From positions 1,922,001-1,986,000 of the forward strand of contig OX579641.1 of assembly GCA_951230915.1 (NCBI GenBank): DNA of 64,000 nucleotides. The letters run 5' to 3'. The notes below the pieces were generated by a model. That model was not told where the DNA came from. It searched no databases and saw only the letters and a program-made list of their open reading frames with translations. Positions 1 to 13,108 of the stretch are shown one piece after another (position 1 is the stretch's first letter; each line of letters begins with the position of its first letter). The position numbers and the translations under genes were made by a program. This stretch comes from Antitrichia curtipendula. Taxonomy: Eukaryota; Streptophyta; Bryopsida; Hypnales; Leucodontaceae.

Positions 1-427
1 AAAGTTATATTTGCGATAGTCTTTTTGAGTAGCGCATGTAGTTGTGGGTAACATGTGCAAAACTTCTCTTCTATTTCTGAAATTGGGTAAGTATGTAACC
101 AACATTATATGGATGCAACTACATGTCAAAAACAAACACCTTGTGTACTGTAAAAGTCTCACGGTAAGAGGAGTTAAAGTTTTTTGGCCATGTTGGGCCA
201 TGTCAGAAAAAAAACAATTTCTTCCGAGATTTCTTCTAACTTCAAAGCCTATAATCTTTCAATCCATAGGGTCAAAGTTTCTGAAATTTTTTCCACACTT
301 TTGGACCATAGTAGTCAGATAGTATAAATTTGTATGATTGAATTATTTTTAAATTTATTTTTCCCATTGCCCCAAAGTGGCAATATTTGACAATTTCTAC
401 TTGAATTGTTTGCCAAGTCTATAGGGG
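1..427 (+). mobile_element. 3' part of a TTAA-flanked (piggyBac-type) non-autonomous element
   Basis: The stretch ends in CTATAGGGG followed by TTAA (428-431), the same terminus as the elements at 27929, 34738 and 49633. The block around 235-300 (Ttcaaa-gc-ctataatctt, then a shared 'tttctgaaatttt') resembles the corresponding block of those elements, about 160 bases before their 3' ends. The 5' half lies outside the window. I see no transposase. The ORF at 44-322 is not convincing as a gene. Confidence 0.5.
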
Positions 428-934
428 TTAAACCTAAACTGTTCTTTTTGAAGTTTCATCAATTGTTACAATTTGATTCTTCACTTGTTTGTGAGCGTAA
501 ATTAATTTTTTGAAATTGACTGTTGAATACAAACCTGAAAATATAAATTTTTTTCGCACAAATGAGTACAAATGCACATTCTATAAATCATTGTGTGGTT
601 TAAACTTAGAATTTCATTCTTGTAACTAGCATGGGACTTCCACTTGGTTGTTATTTTGCCCTTTCAAGCCATAAAAATCGAATTTCCAATTCAAGACAAT
701 GGCACAAAATATATATTTGGATCATTTTTAGGAAAAAAAATTCTTCCAAATTTACCTACTTAATTGTAGAAAAAAAAAATCTTGAAATTTTGGTTAAAGA
801 TCTCTTTTTTATTAGTATTTGTTTATTTTTCATTACAGTTATAGTAATGAAAAAAATATAATTCTTTCTCAACTCAAACGAATTCATACTAAACTAGATG
901 AAAGCTTATTTCCACACCTTCTAGTCTTCATTAA
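428..934. other. AT-rich intergenic DNA
   Basis: The region has low complexity with many A and T runs. The small ORFs here show no domain, no splice pattern and no codon bias. I see nothing functional. Confidence 0.5.
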
Positions 935-1073
935 CCCTCGAAGGACATTGAGGCCAAAATGTCTTACATATGACTTTCAAGATTACTGTAGAAATAAAAA
1001 AATGCACCTATTGGTCTATAAAGCAAATCATTTTGGGCTAACTACTTTGATGATAGGTATTGTCCTTTTAGGA
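935..1073. mobile_element. 139-bp TTAA-flanked MITE
   Basis: TTAA at 931-934 and at 1074-1077 flank termini CCCTCGAAGGACA and, on the other strand, TCCTAAAAGGACA. A related copy starts at 1080 (TTAACCCTTGATG...) and runs to about 1260. A further relative lies at about 36995-37129. The shared blocks include 'aaagaatg-acct' and 'taccttggtc'. The element is non-autonomous and related by its termini to the larger TTAA elements of the window. Confidence 0.5.
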
Positions 1074-1079
1074 TTAAAT

Positions 1080-2398
1080 CTTAACCCTTGATGAAATTGA
1101 GGTCGAAAATTGGTCAATGAATGACTTCATTGTTCATTATAGAAACAAAGAATGCACCTACTAGTCCAATAATCAGAGCAATGTTGGTGATTACCTTGGT
1201 CATAGGGGGTGCATCATGTAAGGGTGAACTCCTAAAGCCCAAGGCCTTCTTGGGTTCAAAAACATCATTGCTTTTGAAATGTTGTGGATCTAAAGGTCAC
1301 TAAGATATAGAAATCTCAACTATACAATCTTGTAGTGTATGTGTTGTAGATGACTTGAATCAATTTTGGATTCATTTGGCAACATAGTTTGCAAGATTAT
1401 AATATTTTAGTGTTGAAAAAAGACACTTAAAATTTTTCTAGCAACACATTCAGAGGTGAAATTTGATTTCTAAACTACTGAAATGACAAAAATTTAAACT
1501 ATAAAGTGATTCTAAACCAACATACAAACACATAGGTCAATGAATATATCATTCAATTGACTCAATGTGTCTGCAACATGACATTGAATTGTCAAAAAAT
1601 AGCAAGAAAAAACACATATGAAGCTAAACCTCCTTCCACTAAAATACTTCTTAGTCACTCATAACTTCTTGGAGTGATATGAAGTTTTAGCCACAATAAT
1701 TAGACTAGTATGCACAACTTTATCAATTTAAAAAAATTGGAAATGGACATTGTATGAAGAAGAAACAAGCCACCAAAGTTCAATGTTGTGCTTTTGAATT
1801 TGGATTGCTCCCAAACATTCAAAACAACTTGGATTGACATGAAAATTTGAAGACAATAAGTAGACTTCAAGGGGAACATAGCTCAATAAGTTTGATTGAA
1901 AACAAACATTGGATGAAGGAAATACAAGCCCCCAAGGTTGCAACCATCAAATGCAGTTTGGTGAATTCAAAGTGAACCTTTGAACTTTAATTGGCTTACA
2001 CAAAATGAATACATCTTGGATTGATCTAAAAATTATACAACAAACTAGAAAAGAGAGCACAAATTTTCCAACAAGTTTTATTGAATTTGGACATTGGATG
2101 CGAAAATTATAGCACTTTGAATTGGACTTACACTATGTGAGGGCACTTTTGGTCACCTTGGGTGTTTAGAGGTTAAAGAAGCAAGTTAGTATCCACTAAG
2201 AAGGAAAAAAAAAACACTTTTTAGTGCTTTGATCCTCCTTTTGAATACATACCCCCTGCCAAGAAATGTCCCATTCATTTTGTGGGAGGATTATTTCTTG
2301 AAGCCTCCTCTTGCTGCTTGAAATTTGCATAATTGGTGTTTACAATTTTTTCATCCATTTCTAGATGGGTGTTTACATTGGGCCATCTCCTTGTTGTC
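1080..2398. other. AT-rich intergenic DNA with a degenerate MITE copy
   Basis: Positions 1080-1260 resemble the preceding MITE and its relative at 37 kb. The rest holds only short spurious ORFs, such as 1728-1943 on the minus strand, with no recognisable protein. Confidence 0.4.
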
Positions 2399-2477
2399 GG
2401 GAATTCTGAAAATAAATAGGCATTCCTTGTCGGACTTTGCCCTCCTCGTTTATTTTCAATTTATTTTCAGAATTCCC
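2399..2477. repeat. Perfect 19-bp inverted repeat (hairpin)
   Basis: GGGAATTCTGAAAATAAAT at 2399-2417 is the exact reverse complement of ATTTATTTTCAGAATTCCC at 2459-2477, with a 41-base loop. It marks the edge between AT-rich DNA and a GC-richer patch (2480-3600). It could be a small foldback element or a hairpin transcript. The sequence does not decide. Confidence 0.7.
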
Positions 2478-2479
2478 TC

Positions 2480-3850
2480 CACCTCACTGATTGCCCTAAA
2501 CTGAATGTCAACTCTACTGATTCCCGAGGAAAAAGCCCCCCCAATGAATCCAGTTCAGTTAATCCTTGGGAAGACGGAGTGTTACATTGCACAGAGGCAG
2601 GAACCCCTTCCGGGTTGAATCCTTTACTGATGATAAGCTTCAACGCCCCAAGGCAGGCAGACTCGGTTGCACTCCAGGGCAGGCCCAAGGTTGAGTCTAT
2701 AGCAGTGCAATGAGCCTCCTGCGGAGGTCTAGCCAAGGGTGAATGTAAAATAAAAAGATTGTCTCTTTTGTGCCATCTTAAATTGATTTTAACACGTACC
2801 GTAGCTCATAGGGGGCCTCTGATTGCAGATACGAAATCAAAATTAGCAAAAAAACAATAAAAGGTTTCCTGCATTTTTTTTTTCCTCCAGTGAGGGGTGA
2901 GACATGGGGGGCCAAACCGCCTCCACAAGAGTCTCCTTGGAAGAACCCGAGGCTGGATGTCATGTCCAGTTCTGTCGCAAGCCATGAGTAACTCCATGAT
3001 GATGTTTTTTTGCTGGCCGGCACACCTTTTGAGACTCCTCCTCCTCCGGGTACAGAACCAAACATGATCAACTGCACTGAACGGAAGGGGAATGGATGTT
3101 TGCACATTTCACAAGTAAGTTAGATCATGAGAATTTCCCAATGGAACATGATCCCAGGCCATCCACCATGTACTGCACTGTACTGTACTGTAGATGTACA
3201 TACATACGTACATATGTATATTATCCACATATATATATCTATCTATCTGTAGAATAGTTCACGTATTGACAAGAAAGACAGAGGCACTCAAATCTGTTCC
3301 TCCCTTTCCAAGCGTATTACCACTTTCCTCCCCTCGTGGATCACGCGAACTTACTTGATTCGCGAGCCTTCAGACACAAACTGAAGGGGAGACGGAAATG
3401 TCCAGTGGGGGGAGGAAGTGGTTCCCTAAAACTTGGCTTTTCAGTTGGTTTGGGGAAAGGTAATTGTTTATTACCAGTGAAATCATTTCCTGTCATTCAG
3501 ATCCCCATAAAACTCAACAGCAGACAACACCTCCTGTGGGGGAATATAGGGGAACTCATTCAATTTTAGAATGAATAATAATAATAATAAGGGTAGCCAG
3601 TCAGAGCAGTTTGTGGGCATCGAAGGCATCCAGGGCATCAGTTTTATTGCTTTTGTTTATTCAATCAGGACATGCGAGGAATTAGTCTTTGGGCCTGCCC
3701 CAGTAAAGCCCCAATGGGACCAGGTGGCAAGCTGACAGTGACTGGTGGGAACACCCACGCCCTGGATCTGTGGATGGATGAATCCTGTAGGGTCAGATGG
3801 ATGAGGGGACCCACGAGACCGGGTCAGGGACTCAGGGGAGGACTGAGTGC
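2480..3850. other. GC-richer patch without recognised gene
   Basis: Base composition is closer to the AP2 gene region than to the surroundings, and several overlapping ORFs exist (2467-2736 and 2778-3107 on the minus strand; 3336-3569 and 3672-3992 on the plus strand). None has a recognisable domain and their translations look like shadows of each other. It may be an unrecognised exon, a non-coding transcript or an old element. Confidence 0.3.
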
Positions 3851-3856
3851 AGCCGT

Positions 3857-3932
3857 CGATGGAGGGATGGATGAATGGGTGGATGGATGGATGGATGGAT
3901 GGATGCAGCAGCAGGGGGGGCGGGGGGGGGGG
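3857..3932. repeat. (GGAT)n microsatellite followed by a poly-G tract
   Basis: About seven tandem GGAT units run from 3880 to 3905. A short CAGCAG stretch and a run of G interrupted by one C follow, to 3932. The tract sits about 30 bases before the Harbinger-like element. Confidence 0.85.
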
Positions 3933-3963
3933 ACAAAAAGGGGAGGGAGGGAGGTGGCATTAA

Positions 3964-6060
3964 GGGCCGGTTTATACTTGGGGCCGGATTGAAGGCCGGC
4001 CGGAACTCTCCAAGTTTGAACCAATAGGATGGCTCAATTTCTCCAAATCCGGCCCAAGGGCTTTATACTAGGGCCGGATTGAAACCACCACTCATCCTAC
4101 GTGTTGCCTTAGGTGGCATAGTTTTGGCGCCAAACCATCCGGCCCCAGAGGAGCAATCGGGACAAGGTTTTGGATGGCCCGATTACCCATCTAGGGCCGG
4201 ATTGGGGTTGGATTGGGCTCCTCCGTTAGATTGTACAAATCTCCACCATTGATGAAAAGAGTTTTATTTACAAACTCTTTGATTTTACAAATAAACTAGA
4301 TAAGAAGTGAAACAAGAGAGTTTTGGTCTGCTTGTTTTGTCAGACTGAAGATTTACATTATGTCACAGATTTTACTGCTAATCGATAATCAATAATTATT
4401 TTCATTTATGGGATTACAGATTTGCAACGAAGGCAGTGACTAGCCATACAGTATGTTAATAGTCAGAGCCCCTGGAGATAATTGTAATGAAATTTTCTAA
4501 AAAAATTATTTTTATTTTTAAATTAAATAATAATAATTTAAAAAAGAATTTCAACACAAGAAAAAAACTTCAAGAAAAAACATTAGAATTTTTATTTTTA
4601 TTTTTATTTTCAACTAAAATATTCTATAATTAAAATCCACATGCTTCGCACCTTGAGTCTAGACCTATTTCTTTCCCCAAAAAATAATTAAAAAATAATT
4701 AGGGCTATTTGCATAAGTGTCAATATAGAATTGAGATTGAACTTGAAAGTAAGGAATAATACTAATGATACTAAGATAAATTTGCATATGATAGGCAAAC
4801 CACCTATGACATGCACCTAGGAAATGACCCATTAGAGTCTTACATCAACCCATGACAAAAAAAATTCAATAGATGAAATTAGGACTTAATTAGGTTGGTT
4901 AGTGGCCAAAATCAATGTCTTGGGTGATGGTGATGGAGCTATTAGTGATTAATTTAGAAACTTCTACCTTTTTAGTATCAATTCATCAAAGTAATTGATT
5001 TTTTTCTTCCTTTATGTTGTGACCCTGTTATAAAATATTGTAACTGCTTTAGGTAGTAGGATAGCCATCAAGCATACACTAACTTTTTGTTGGTTTTGGA
5101 GTAGTGTATAGACTCTTTTAAGCCAATTGGACAATATACTTCAAAATTTATAAAAAATTCATACTTTGTAAATAAAAAATTCAACTACTCTCTTTATTTC
5201 TCACTATTATGTTTGTATGGAAAAAAATTTGAATTATTTTGCCAATTGTAATAAAGGCAAAACACTCATTATGTCTTACATAGGCATGTTTACTTTAAAA
5301 CATTCTGCATTTGTATAGTCACCACATTGCAAAAGTAGGAAAATAGGGAATGTGACTTAATGTTCATTGACTACATAAATAATCAAAAAAATATATTATA
5401 ATAAATGAAGTCTGCTTTCATTTAAATATGATTTTAAAAAATTAAAAATTAAATAGAAAAAATAAGAAAGGAAAGGAAAAGTTCCAAGCTTTTGTTTTTG
5501 TTTTTAATTCTTTCTTTCGGAATACAAAAACAAGAAGAGAAAGGAAAAGATTCAAATAAAATAATCTTTTTTTCCCAGTAGAAGATAGGAAAGAAAACAA
5601 AAACGTTTTAAAATATTAAAAAATCTCTCTTCTATTTTTGAAATAGATAAAGTAGGAATAAAAAAAAGGATTTAAAAAAATCTTAAAACTATCTTTTCTA
5701 TGTTTGAACTTGAACAAATAAGAAGAAAAAAGAACAAAAAACTAAAAAAATCTCTCTTTTATTCTTTTGAAATAGAAAAAATAAGAAGAGAAAGGAAATA
5801 TTAATGTTTTATGTTTTTTTATTTGAACATTAAAAAAATACAAGAGCACATTAATCCTCAATCCGGCCCTAGAATTCAACTTCACCACTTTACATTACTT
5901 GGGGCCGGAGTGATGAATCCTCAATCCGGCCCCCAAATCCGGCCTCACCACTTTACATTATCTAGGGCCGGAGTGGTGAATTGGGGCCGGATTGAAGGCC
6001 GGATTGAAGGCAAATCCGGCCGGCCTTCCATCCGGCCCCAGAGCGTGTATAAACCCGCCC
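3964..6060. mobile_element. PIF/Harbinger-like non-autonomous TIR element (2097 bp)
   Basis: The left end begins GGGCCGGTTTATACTTGGGG. The right end, read on the other strand, begins GGGCGGGTTTATACACGC. A TAA lies on each side (3961-3963 and 6061-6063), as expected for the 3-bp TWA target duplication of PIF/Harbinger. Both subterminal zones carry many copies of GGGGCCGGATTGAA and CCGGCC (3985-4210 and 5850-6050), so the ends could pair extensively. The AT-rich interior has no transposase ORF. Part of it (4795-5250) recurs at 35765-36235 without these ends. The family assignment rests on terminus and duplication type only. Confidence 0.7.
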
Positions 6061-6063
6061 TAA

Positions 6064-7689
6064 GTTACGTAGTTGGGCAAAATTCTCCTCACTGACCCAG
6101 TTTGGGCATATCCAGTCTTATCATTAAATAGATGAAGCCTGTAATATATGGATGAAAGTTTATTTATCTATCCAAAAGAATGTACATTCATCCCCAATAG
6201 AGCAATACCGTCCCAAGGTTTGGTAGCATTTTTCAATTTCATCCGTTGAAAAATATATATATGTCTCACCAAATATTCCCTATAAAAAAATTTGCATCTC
6301 TTTTTAACAAAAATTTGCTCAATAAAAAATCTTGTGTCAAGCATGATTGTTTAATCTTTTCTAAAATTTTGCACATTTTCCTATATAACTTTGTACAAGT
6401 AGTCTATATTAGTTTCTTCAATTTCATTTGAAATTGGTCGAATGAAAAAGTTAATTATCAAACATTGGAGGATTATTTTGGATAACTGAAACAGATTTTA
6501 GATGAGCATCGCCTAAAAGCACTATGTTCATTGTCTCAAATATTAACTTCAAAGCACTTCTTCAAAATATTATTAAAAAAGATCTACAAGTTTTTCATGT
6601 TTGTATTTCTTGAACCATAAAGCTTTTAGAAGTGTCTTGGTATTTATTGTCAATCAAATCTTTAATTTTTAACTTGATTAGATCCATAACTAAGGGCAAA
6701 ACAAATCAAGTTAAAAACTTAATCACTAAATTGTTGTTCTAAATTATATTTTGTCAATTTTCACTATCTTTTCTCCTCGAGGGATTAAATGTCCTAAATC
6801 AATTGTTGATTTAAAATGTTGTCCATTGAAAAGTAATTTATAGACCAAGTTTTCACTGTGTGGATATACAAAAAATGAATGAAATACATCCAAATATACA
6901 AAAAATAAATAAATTTGTGTGGTCAACCATGGCTATTGATTGGAGGATATATCAACCAAGCAACTAGTGTGGTCACTTGGCTCACTTGGTACTTTATGCT
7001 ATTGTGGAAGGTTCTAAATGAGTTAAAGTAAGGATGAAAAGGAAAAAACACTTGCAAAAATAAACCATAACCCCTAAAATTCCAAAGTCGCCTCAAGGGA
7101 CAAAATAGATTTGAAGTAGGCTCATGTAAATTCAATTTTTGAAGTGATGTTTTGAATCCTTTTTTAAAATAGAAAAAATACATTAGCATTTAGATTATAT
7201 AGCATAGTATAAAACTTATGACACAATAAGCTCAAAATGAAGTAGATTGTGCAACCAAAAATCCACAAAATCTTGAAATTACTTTTATAAATTATTTTTT
7301 ATGGAATGTTTTTGGTCTAAATAAAAATCTTTTATTCATTCTATTTGGATGACCATAGTTGAGTTCACCTTTGGCCATAATTAAAATTGTGGAAGCTAAA
7401 TGGTTTTGAAAATGAATAAGTCACTTTGCCAATTTTAAGGAAAAAAACCCAGAAAGGAAATCAAAATGTTGGAAAAAATACATGTACAGCCTTATCCCAA
7501 GACATGATGCCAAATCCAAATTTATTCCTCAATTTTTACAACAAAGAAGGGACACAATGAAGAGTAATAGGTTCGTCAAAAGCCAAACCATGACTTTCCT
7601 AGGCAATGAAGAAAACCCTTCAATTTCCAAGATTATCTGAAGGGTTGTTGAAAGTGAAGTAAGACTATTTCATAATTGTCAAATAACTA
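6064..7689. other. AT-rich intergenic DNA
   Basis: Only short ORFs rich in Phe, Lys, Ile and Asn are present, typical of random AT-rich sequence. I recognise no gene, RNA or element ends. Confidence 0.45.
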
Positions 7690-8258
7690 CTCCCTTTGTC
7701 TATCTAAAAATCTCCAAATTAGATACAATTTTTGTCCCACTAAAAAGTTCCATTTACTGATTTCAATCGTCGAGTAAGGATTGTCCGTGTTGAACGACCT
7801 CGTGGAGGCAAGTCAAGCAATGAGGGAACGTTCTTTTCCTAGCAAGCTTGGCCTTACCCATATGAGGCACCTTGTACTTGTTACTTCCTTAAATAATAGT
7901 ATTAATGATGAATTCAATGACTACTTGGACACTATGAAGATTTGTTTATGAAGTAGGTCAAGTTTCCTTGTTGTAGGTATTTAGGTTGGGGCAAGTATTT
8001 ATAAAATCCCCTTATTGCCACCAACCTTTAAATCATCAAGAATGACAAGCCAATAGCATTCACGAATTGTGCTAAAAAATAAGACTTTCAGCACGGACTT
8101 TGGATGTCTAAATGATGGTAACTAAGCTAAAGATTTTGCATAGATATGAGAGATGGATTAATTTTTTTTTAATGCATATATCACTAGCACAAGAACTAAA
8201 AATACAGTTAATTTCTCATGGAAAAAGTTAATGGGGTGTTTTAGTGGGAGAGAGGGAG
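7690..8258. mobile_element. Stowaway-like (Tc1/mariner) MITE, 569 bp
   Basis: The left end is CTCCCTTTGTCTATCTAAAA. The right end, read on the other strand, is CTCCCTCTCTCCCACTAAAA. The element is flanked by TA on both sides (7688-7689 and 8259-8260). CTCCCT with a TA target duplication is the Stowaway signature. No transposase is encoded, and the length is at the long end for the group. An (ATA)n run follows directly at 8264-8280. Confidence 0.7.
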
Positions 8259-8260
8259 TA

Positions 8261-11200
8261 ATTAATAATAATAATAATAAGTGCCAAACGAACACTTATA
8301 AATTTAAATAATTATTTGGCACATATATGTTAAAGGTGACCTCAAGCTATAGCATTGATGTGAAAGTTAAAGAGTCTCTTGTTTTGCTGGCAATCATACG
8401 AGTCTCATATAAGATACCATAGTTGTATTTGGAAGAAAAACAAATGTTTAGAAGTTTCAAACTTTGCATTGAAATTGGTAGTTTTGTGTATTTTTTGATG
8501 AAAAAATGGCCTCGGGACTTTAGGAATTAAAAAATATACAAAATAATGGAATGCGGAAAAAAATAAACTATGGTATATAAACATCTTAAATGAAATTGAA
8601 AAAACATCTATAAATAAATGAAAAAAAAATTCTACTTGGACTTGAAAATAGGTCAATTTTTCTTTTGAAATAGTGATCAAATGGTGAAAGGTACACAACA
8701 TCTTGTCTAATTTGAGGTGAACAAAGTCTTACTCCAAAATTCCCATTTCTTCATTTATGATGACCATTTAAGTCTTTAGGATGGTGGTCTATAATTTTCT
8801 CTTACCTTCTTGTTTCAAATAAGATGTATTGTTCCAATAATGCCTTTTTCATGGATAGGTATACAAAAAAACAATAAAGCAAAAGAAATCCAAATATAAT
8901 TAGATTATGTTATAGAACAAACTCCATTGTTGTATTTTATGAGTGACATACCAACATTGGGCATAGTAATGATGCACTCTAATGAAGCATTAGGATTGAA
9001 TATCTTTTAAACTTTTGAAATCTTGTCATACTGAATATGCATTTGATTAGACAACCTTCGCATATCAAGTTGTGAGCATGCGTGACCAATTCAAGGAATA
9101 AATACTCATTATCAATCCTACCTAAACATCAACTTTTAAAATATGAGTGTAAATGGTGAAGGTATTACCATACCTTCCATTTTTGAAGCAAAGTCCTTTA
9201 TAATCACTTCAACATGCCTTCTCTTAGACTACTTACTAAAATACATACAATTTCTATTTCTTCATTCAAATTCCAATCAATTTTGCTTGATTTTAATAAG
9301 TGGTGATTATGGTGCACATACCTTAACCTCTAAAGGACCAAATGTTCAAATTTTGAATAATAGATGAATGCAAACACATCCCAAGCACAAAAAAATGCAA
9401 TTTTTCTTAAAGTTTTTGCTTTGCAAACATTCTACAATTCAAAAGATATTCAAAAGATAAGGTAGGTTTGGCCTTTTGAAGCTCACTTAATCCTTTAATG
9501 CTATTTGAGAGAATTGAATATGCAAGCTTGCTATTTATATTCCTCTGGTAAAATTAAATTTTGTTCAAGGATCCTATCCCATACTTGAAAGCACCATCAT
9601 AGGCCTCCTCCTTTTTTGCATGGAGCCCAGTAATGGTGCTTTTATGCATTGGACACCGCAATGCTAGCATGCAAACATAAAACCTACGAATCCATGAACC
9701 TAATCATTTATATTCTAGACACCTTCTATAGATATATAGGTGTCTATGTTATAGACTTTTTTTTCTATATCATAATGTATCTATGTTACATGTACATATG
9801 TTATAAACACCTTCAAAATGGTTGTACGTTCATACCTACAACTAGATTCGAGGCTCATACGCTCACATCCGTGCGCTCACTCGTAATCATTGCTAGTCTC
9901 CATCTTCCCTTCAAATTATCTTTGTTTTTATTTCAATTTCTAACAACTAGTAAATTTTTTATTCAGTAGTCAAGTAACTTAATTTCATATGTGTGGGCAT
10001 TCTTGGTACAGAAAAGGACAAGAACCTGAGCTGGAAGTAGACTTTTCTTTTTTCTTTTGAGCCCCAAAAGGTTGAACCCCTTTTCTGGCCCCAAACAGAG
10101 TTGAATGTGTGCACTAAGCCAGTCACACAGACACAGATTTTGATTCCCTGGAGTCTGAAGTGAAGGCCCAAAACACAATGGTGCTGCTGATGCACCCATT
10201 CCTGTACACTATTTTAAAAATAATAATTTAAAAACATTGTGTGGCATGTCTGATAACTTAAACCATAAGCTCTTGGGGAGCACTTTTTCTGATGACAATT
10301 CTGGCCATGGGGTACATTTTGACTTACCTTAGGGGCTAATTAAATAGACTGGGGCTCAATTGTAATATATTTCCTTCGGGAATTCTAAAGTCAGTACAGG
10401 CCACTTTTTCAGAACTGGCATGAGGGGAATGGTCATTGTCCTTCCTCTCCTCACACTCGTCTGCACAAATTTACGGCCAAATTTACATATCAAGTTACTG
10501 GGGGTGAGGTGAAACAAGGGAGCTCAAATGTAAGTGAACTGAATATTTAGTTTCCAGCAGTTAGCCCGGTGCATGTGAAGTCTCTTGAGCTTCAAGTCCT
10601 CGGTGGAACCCTTCCCAATGCAAGACTTTATGGTATTAGATTAAGACAGTGCCCAAACTCATGTCCAAGATTCTGCTAATTAAGCCACCGTAATCTACCC
10701 AGGTTATTTCATGTAACCATGCGAATATGGAAGTGTACTACATAACTTACTGTAACTCCGCTGGATTTGTGCCACCGCGGTGGCACCTTTGAAAAGCTTA
10801 ACCCTTAAAAAGGAGCATCATGTTTCGAGGCCCAAAACCCACCTCAAAAGCAAGGTCAAAATCTTCATCAGCAATTTTCTTAAAACAAATGCAACCGCAG
10901 AATCTTTTAGTTGACTTAATCAAGTACATCATCCTAAAATTTTAGAGCTAATATGTCCACTGATTTTAAGTTCAACGTGCCTAAATTTCAAAATGCAGGC
11001 TTTTGCAACCCTTCCAAAACGTGAGGTTTTGTCTTTCAACATTTTAAGAAAATAAAATAAAAACATGTCCTACAATTTGTGCATTTAAGTCAATATATTG
11101 GAAGATGGGTTGGAAACATATGTAAATTTTTTTAATCAAAAATATTTTTATATTCATTTTTTTTAAATGCAAAGTAGAATGGGTCACTAAATGAAAGATA

Positions 11201-12957
11201 AAACTAACAACTGTTAATCTCCAAAATATCTAAAGTATAAATTTAATTGGTTAGATAAAACCAACTTTTGAGCCTCCTACCTCAACAAGCTTTAGAATAT
11301 TAGGCCAAAGACACCTCATGTGGGGGACTTTCCCCACAACAACAAACAACGGATGTCACAAAAAATGTTCAAAATTGTTACTTTCTAGTGCATTCAGCAC
11401 AATAAAAATGAATAGAAAAAGTTTCAAATTTTTAATTGTACAAATTTTTACTAGACTACCACAAGAACTTGTGGAAATATTTTAGACCATTTGAGTGTAC
11501 AGATTGCAAGAATATAACGTTTGAAATTAGAAGAACATAAACTTTGAGCCTTGCCGAACGGAGTTAGCATAGTCTACCTTCACTTTCTATAGTTCAAAAT
11601 TCAAACCATTGTATAAATAATAATATTATTTATTTGCATGCCAATTTTCAAAGATAATGGAGGTATCTAACATACCTGAAAAATCTTGCATTGAAAGGAA
11701 ATAAGACCCCCCCTATGGAAATAAGATTTTAAGTTTTTTTAGAGAAATCAGTTTTTGAAAGAATCAAAATCCCAACAATAAATACAAAGCTTTCTTTATC
11801 TTGATCAAGTTCCTTCCAAATAAGAAATAAGAAGTTAATGAATTTACAATATAAATTATGCTAATAGTTCTCAAATTGTTTTATAACTATCATTTTAAGT
11901 GCATTTCAGTGATTTTTTAAGTTTTTTTTAGTTTTCAACTATACGTTATTTCTCTATACTATTGTAAGAATGTATAGAGAAAATTTTAGCCCATTTAGCT
12001 TCATAGATTGTGAAATGTAATTATTCAAAGTTAATGGAAAAAACTTCACAGCTTGCCTAATTGCTTGCCTAACTACTTACCCTCTCTACTAGCATGATGC
12101 ACAAACTGCCCCTAAATTTTCGAGCCCCATAATTTTTTGATTTGAACAATTGATTGGAAAAAAATTACATTTTGGAAAAGCTTATAGAATGTGCATCTTT
12201 GAAAATAATGTCACCTTCATCCATTCAAAAATTGACTTAATATGAACCTACTTGAGCTTTCAAAAAGCTCCATGGGAGCTTAGAGAACTTAAGGGGATTA
12301 GGAACTTTTGCAAATTCTAAACAATGAATGGATTTGATAATAGAAATAATGATCATCTATTGATAGTTTAACTTTGTGAAATTAGTTATGAATTTTTGAA
12401 GTCTAAATGCAATGGTTACTAAAAGCATTCACCTTCTGAAATGTACACTATTTGTAAATTGTTGGTGTAATGAGGAAGCAAAATATCCCTTTGCATTAGA
12501 AAGACACTTTTAGAGCTCGAACGCTTTATGAAACTCCTACTTTAATTACAACATGTAGTTGACTGCATTGATAGTGTTTCAATATGTATTATGCACTTGA
12601 ATAAACAAAAGTTGCAGCAAATGAATTGTAGCTCTTTCCATGAAATTTGAAATTTCAAAGATTATTAGAGGTGTTCATCAAAAGATATGGGCCAATGTAT
12701 GGATATCCACATTTGTAACTATAGATATATTGTATTAATACTTGTACCCATATGTTTGTATTCATACTTGAATATGCATATGCATATACATATATCTATA
12801 TGTGTGTACTTTTATAATTGAATTTTGGAGGAGGGAGTACATTATTCTTTTTCATTTTTTTCTACCTCTTTTCTAATATTGAGCTCCATGATAATTTTGT
12901 GTATTAATGGAGAATTTTGTTAAATTAGCAATCATTCTGCAACTTTGGCGTTTTTAT
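8261..12957. other. AT-rich intergenic DNA with fragments of TTAA elements
   Basis: A right terminus of the TTAA type (GGGACTTTAGGAA then TTAA) ends at 8526. A left terminus (TTAA then CCTCTAAAGGACCA) starts at 9323. I could not pair either with certainty. The zone 9720-9900 has palindromic 'taggtgtctat' words that recur at about 33770-33900. A moderately GC-richer patch at 9990-10900 has no recognisable coding sequence. Confidence 0.4.
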
Positions 12958-13108
12958 AGTTTAGACCATGCAGTCAAAAATCTATATTTGTCTTAGATGT
13001 CTCAAAACTGTACCACTCCTAGATGGTATTCTGAAGTTTAGATTGTGCAATCTAAAATCTATACTAGTCCTAGATGTTTGATATTTCAGACTGCATAGTC
13101 TAAAAATG
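12958..13108. repeat. Short inverted and tandem repeat cluster
   Basis: TTTAGACCATGCAGTC near 12959 pairs with GACTGCATAGTCTAAAA near 13087-13103. Between them, TAGATTGTGCAATCTA forms a near-palindrome, and 'tcctagatg' occurs twice. This is probably a decayed foldback repeat. Confidence 0.45.
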
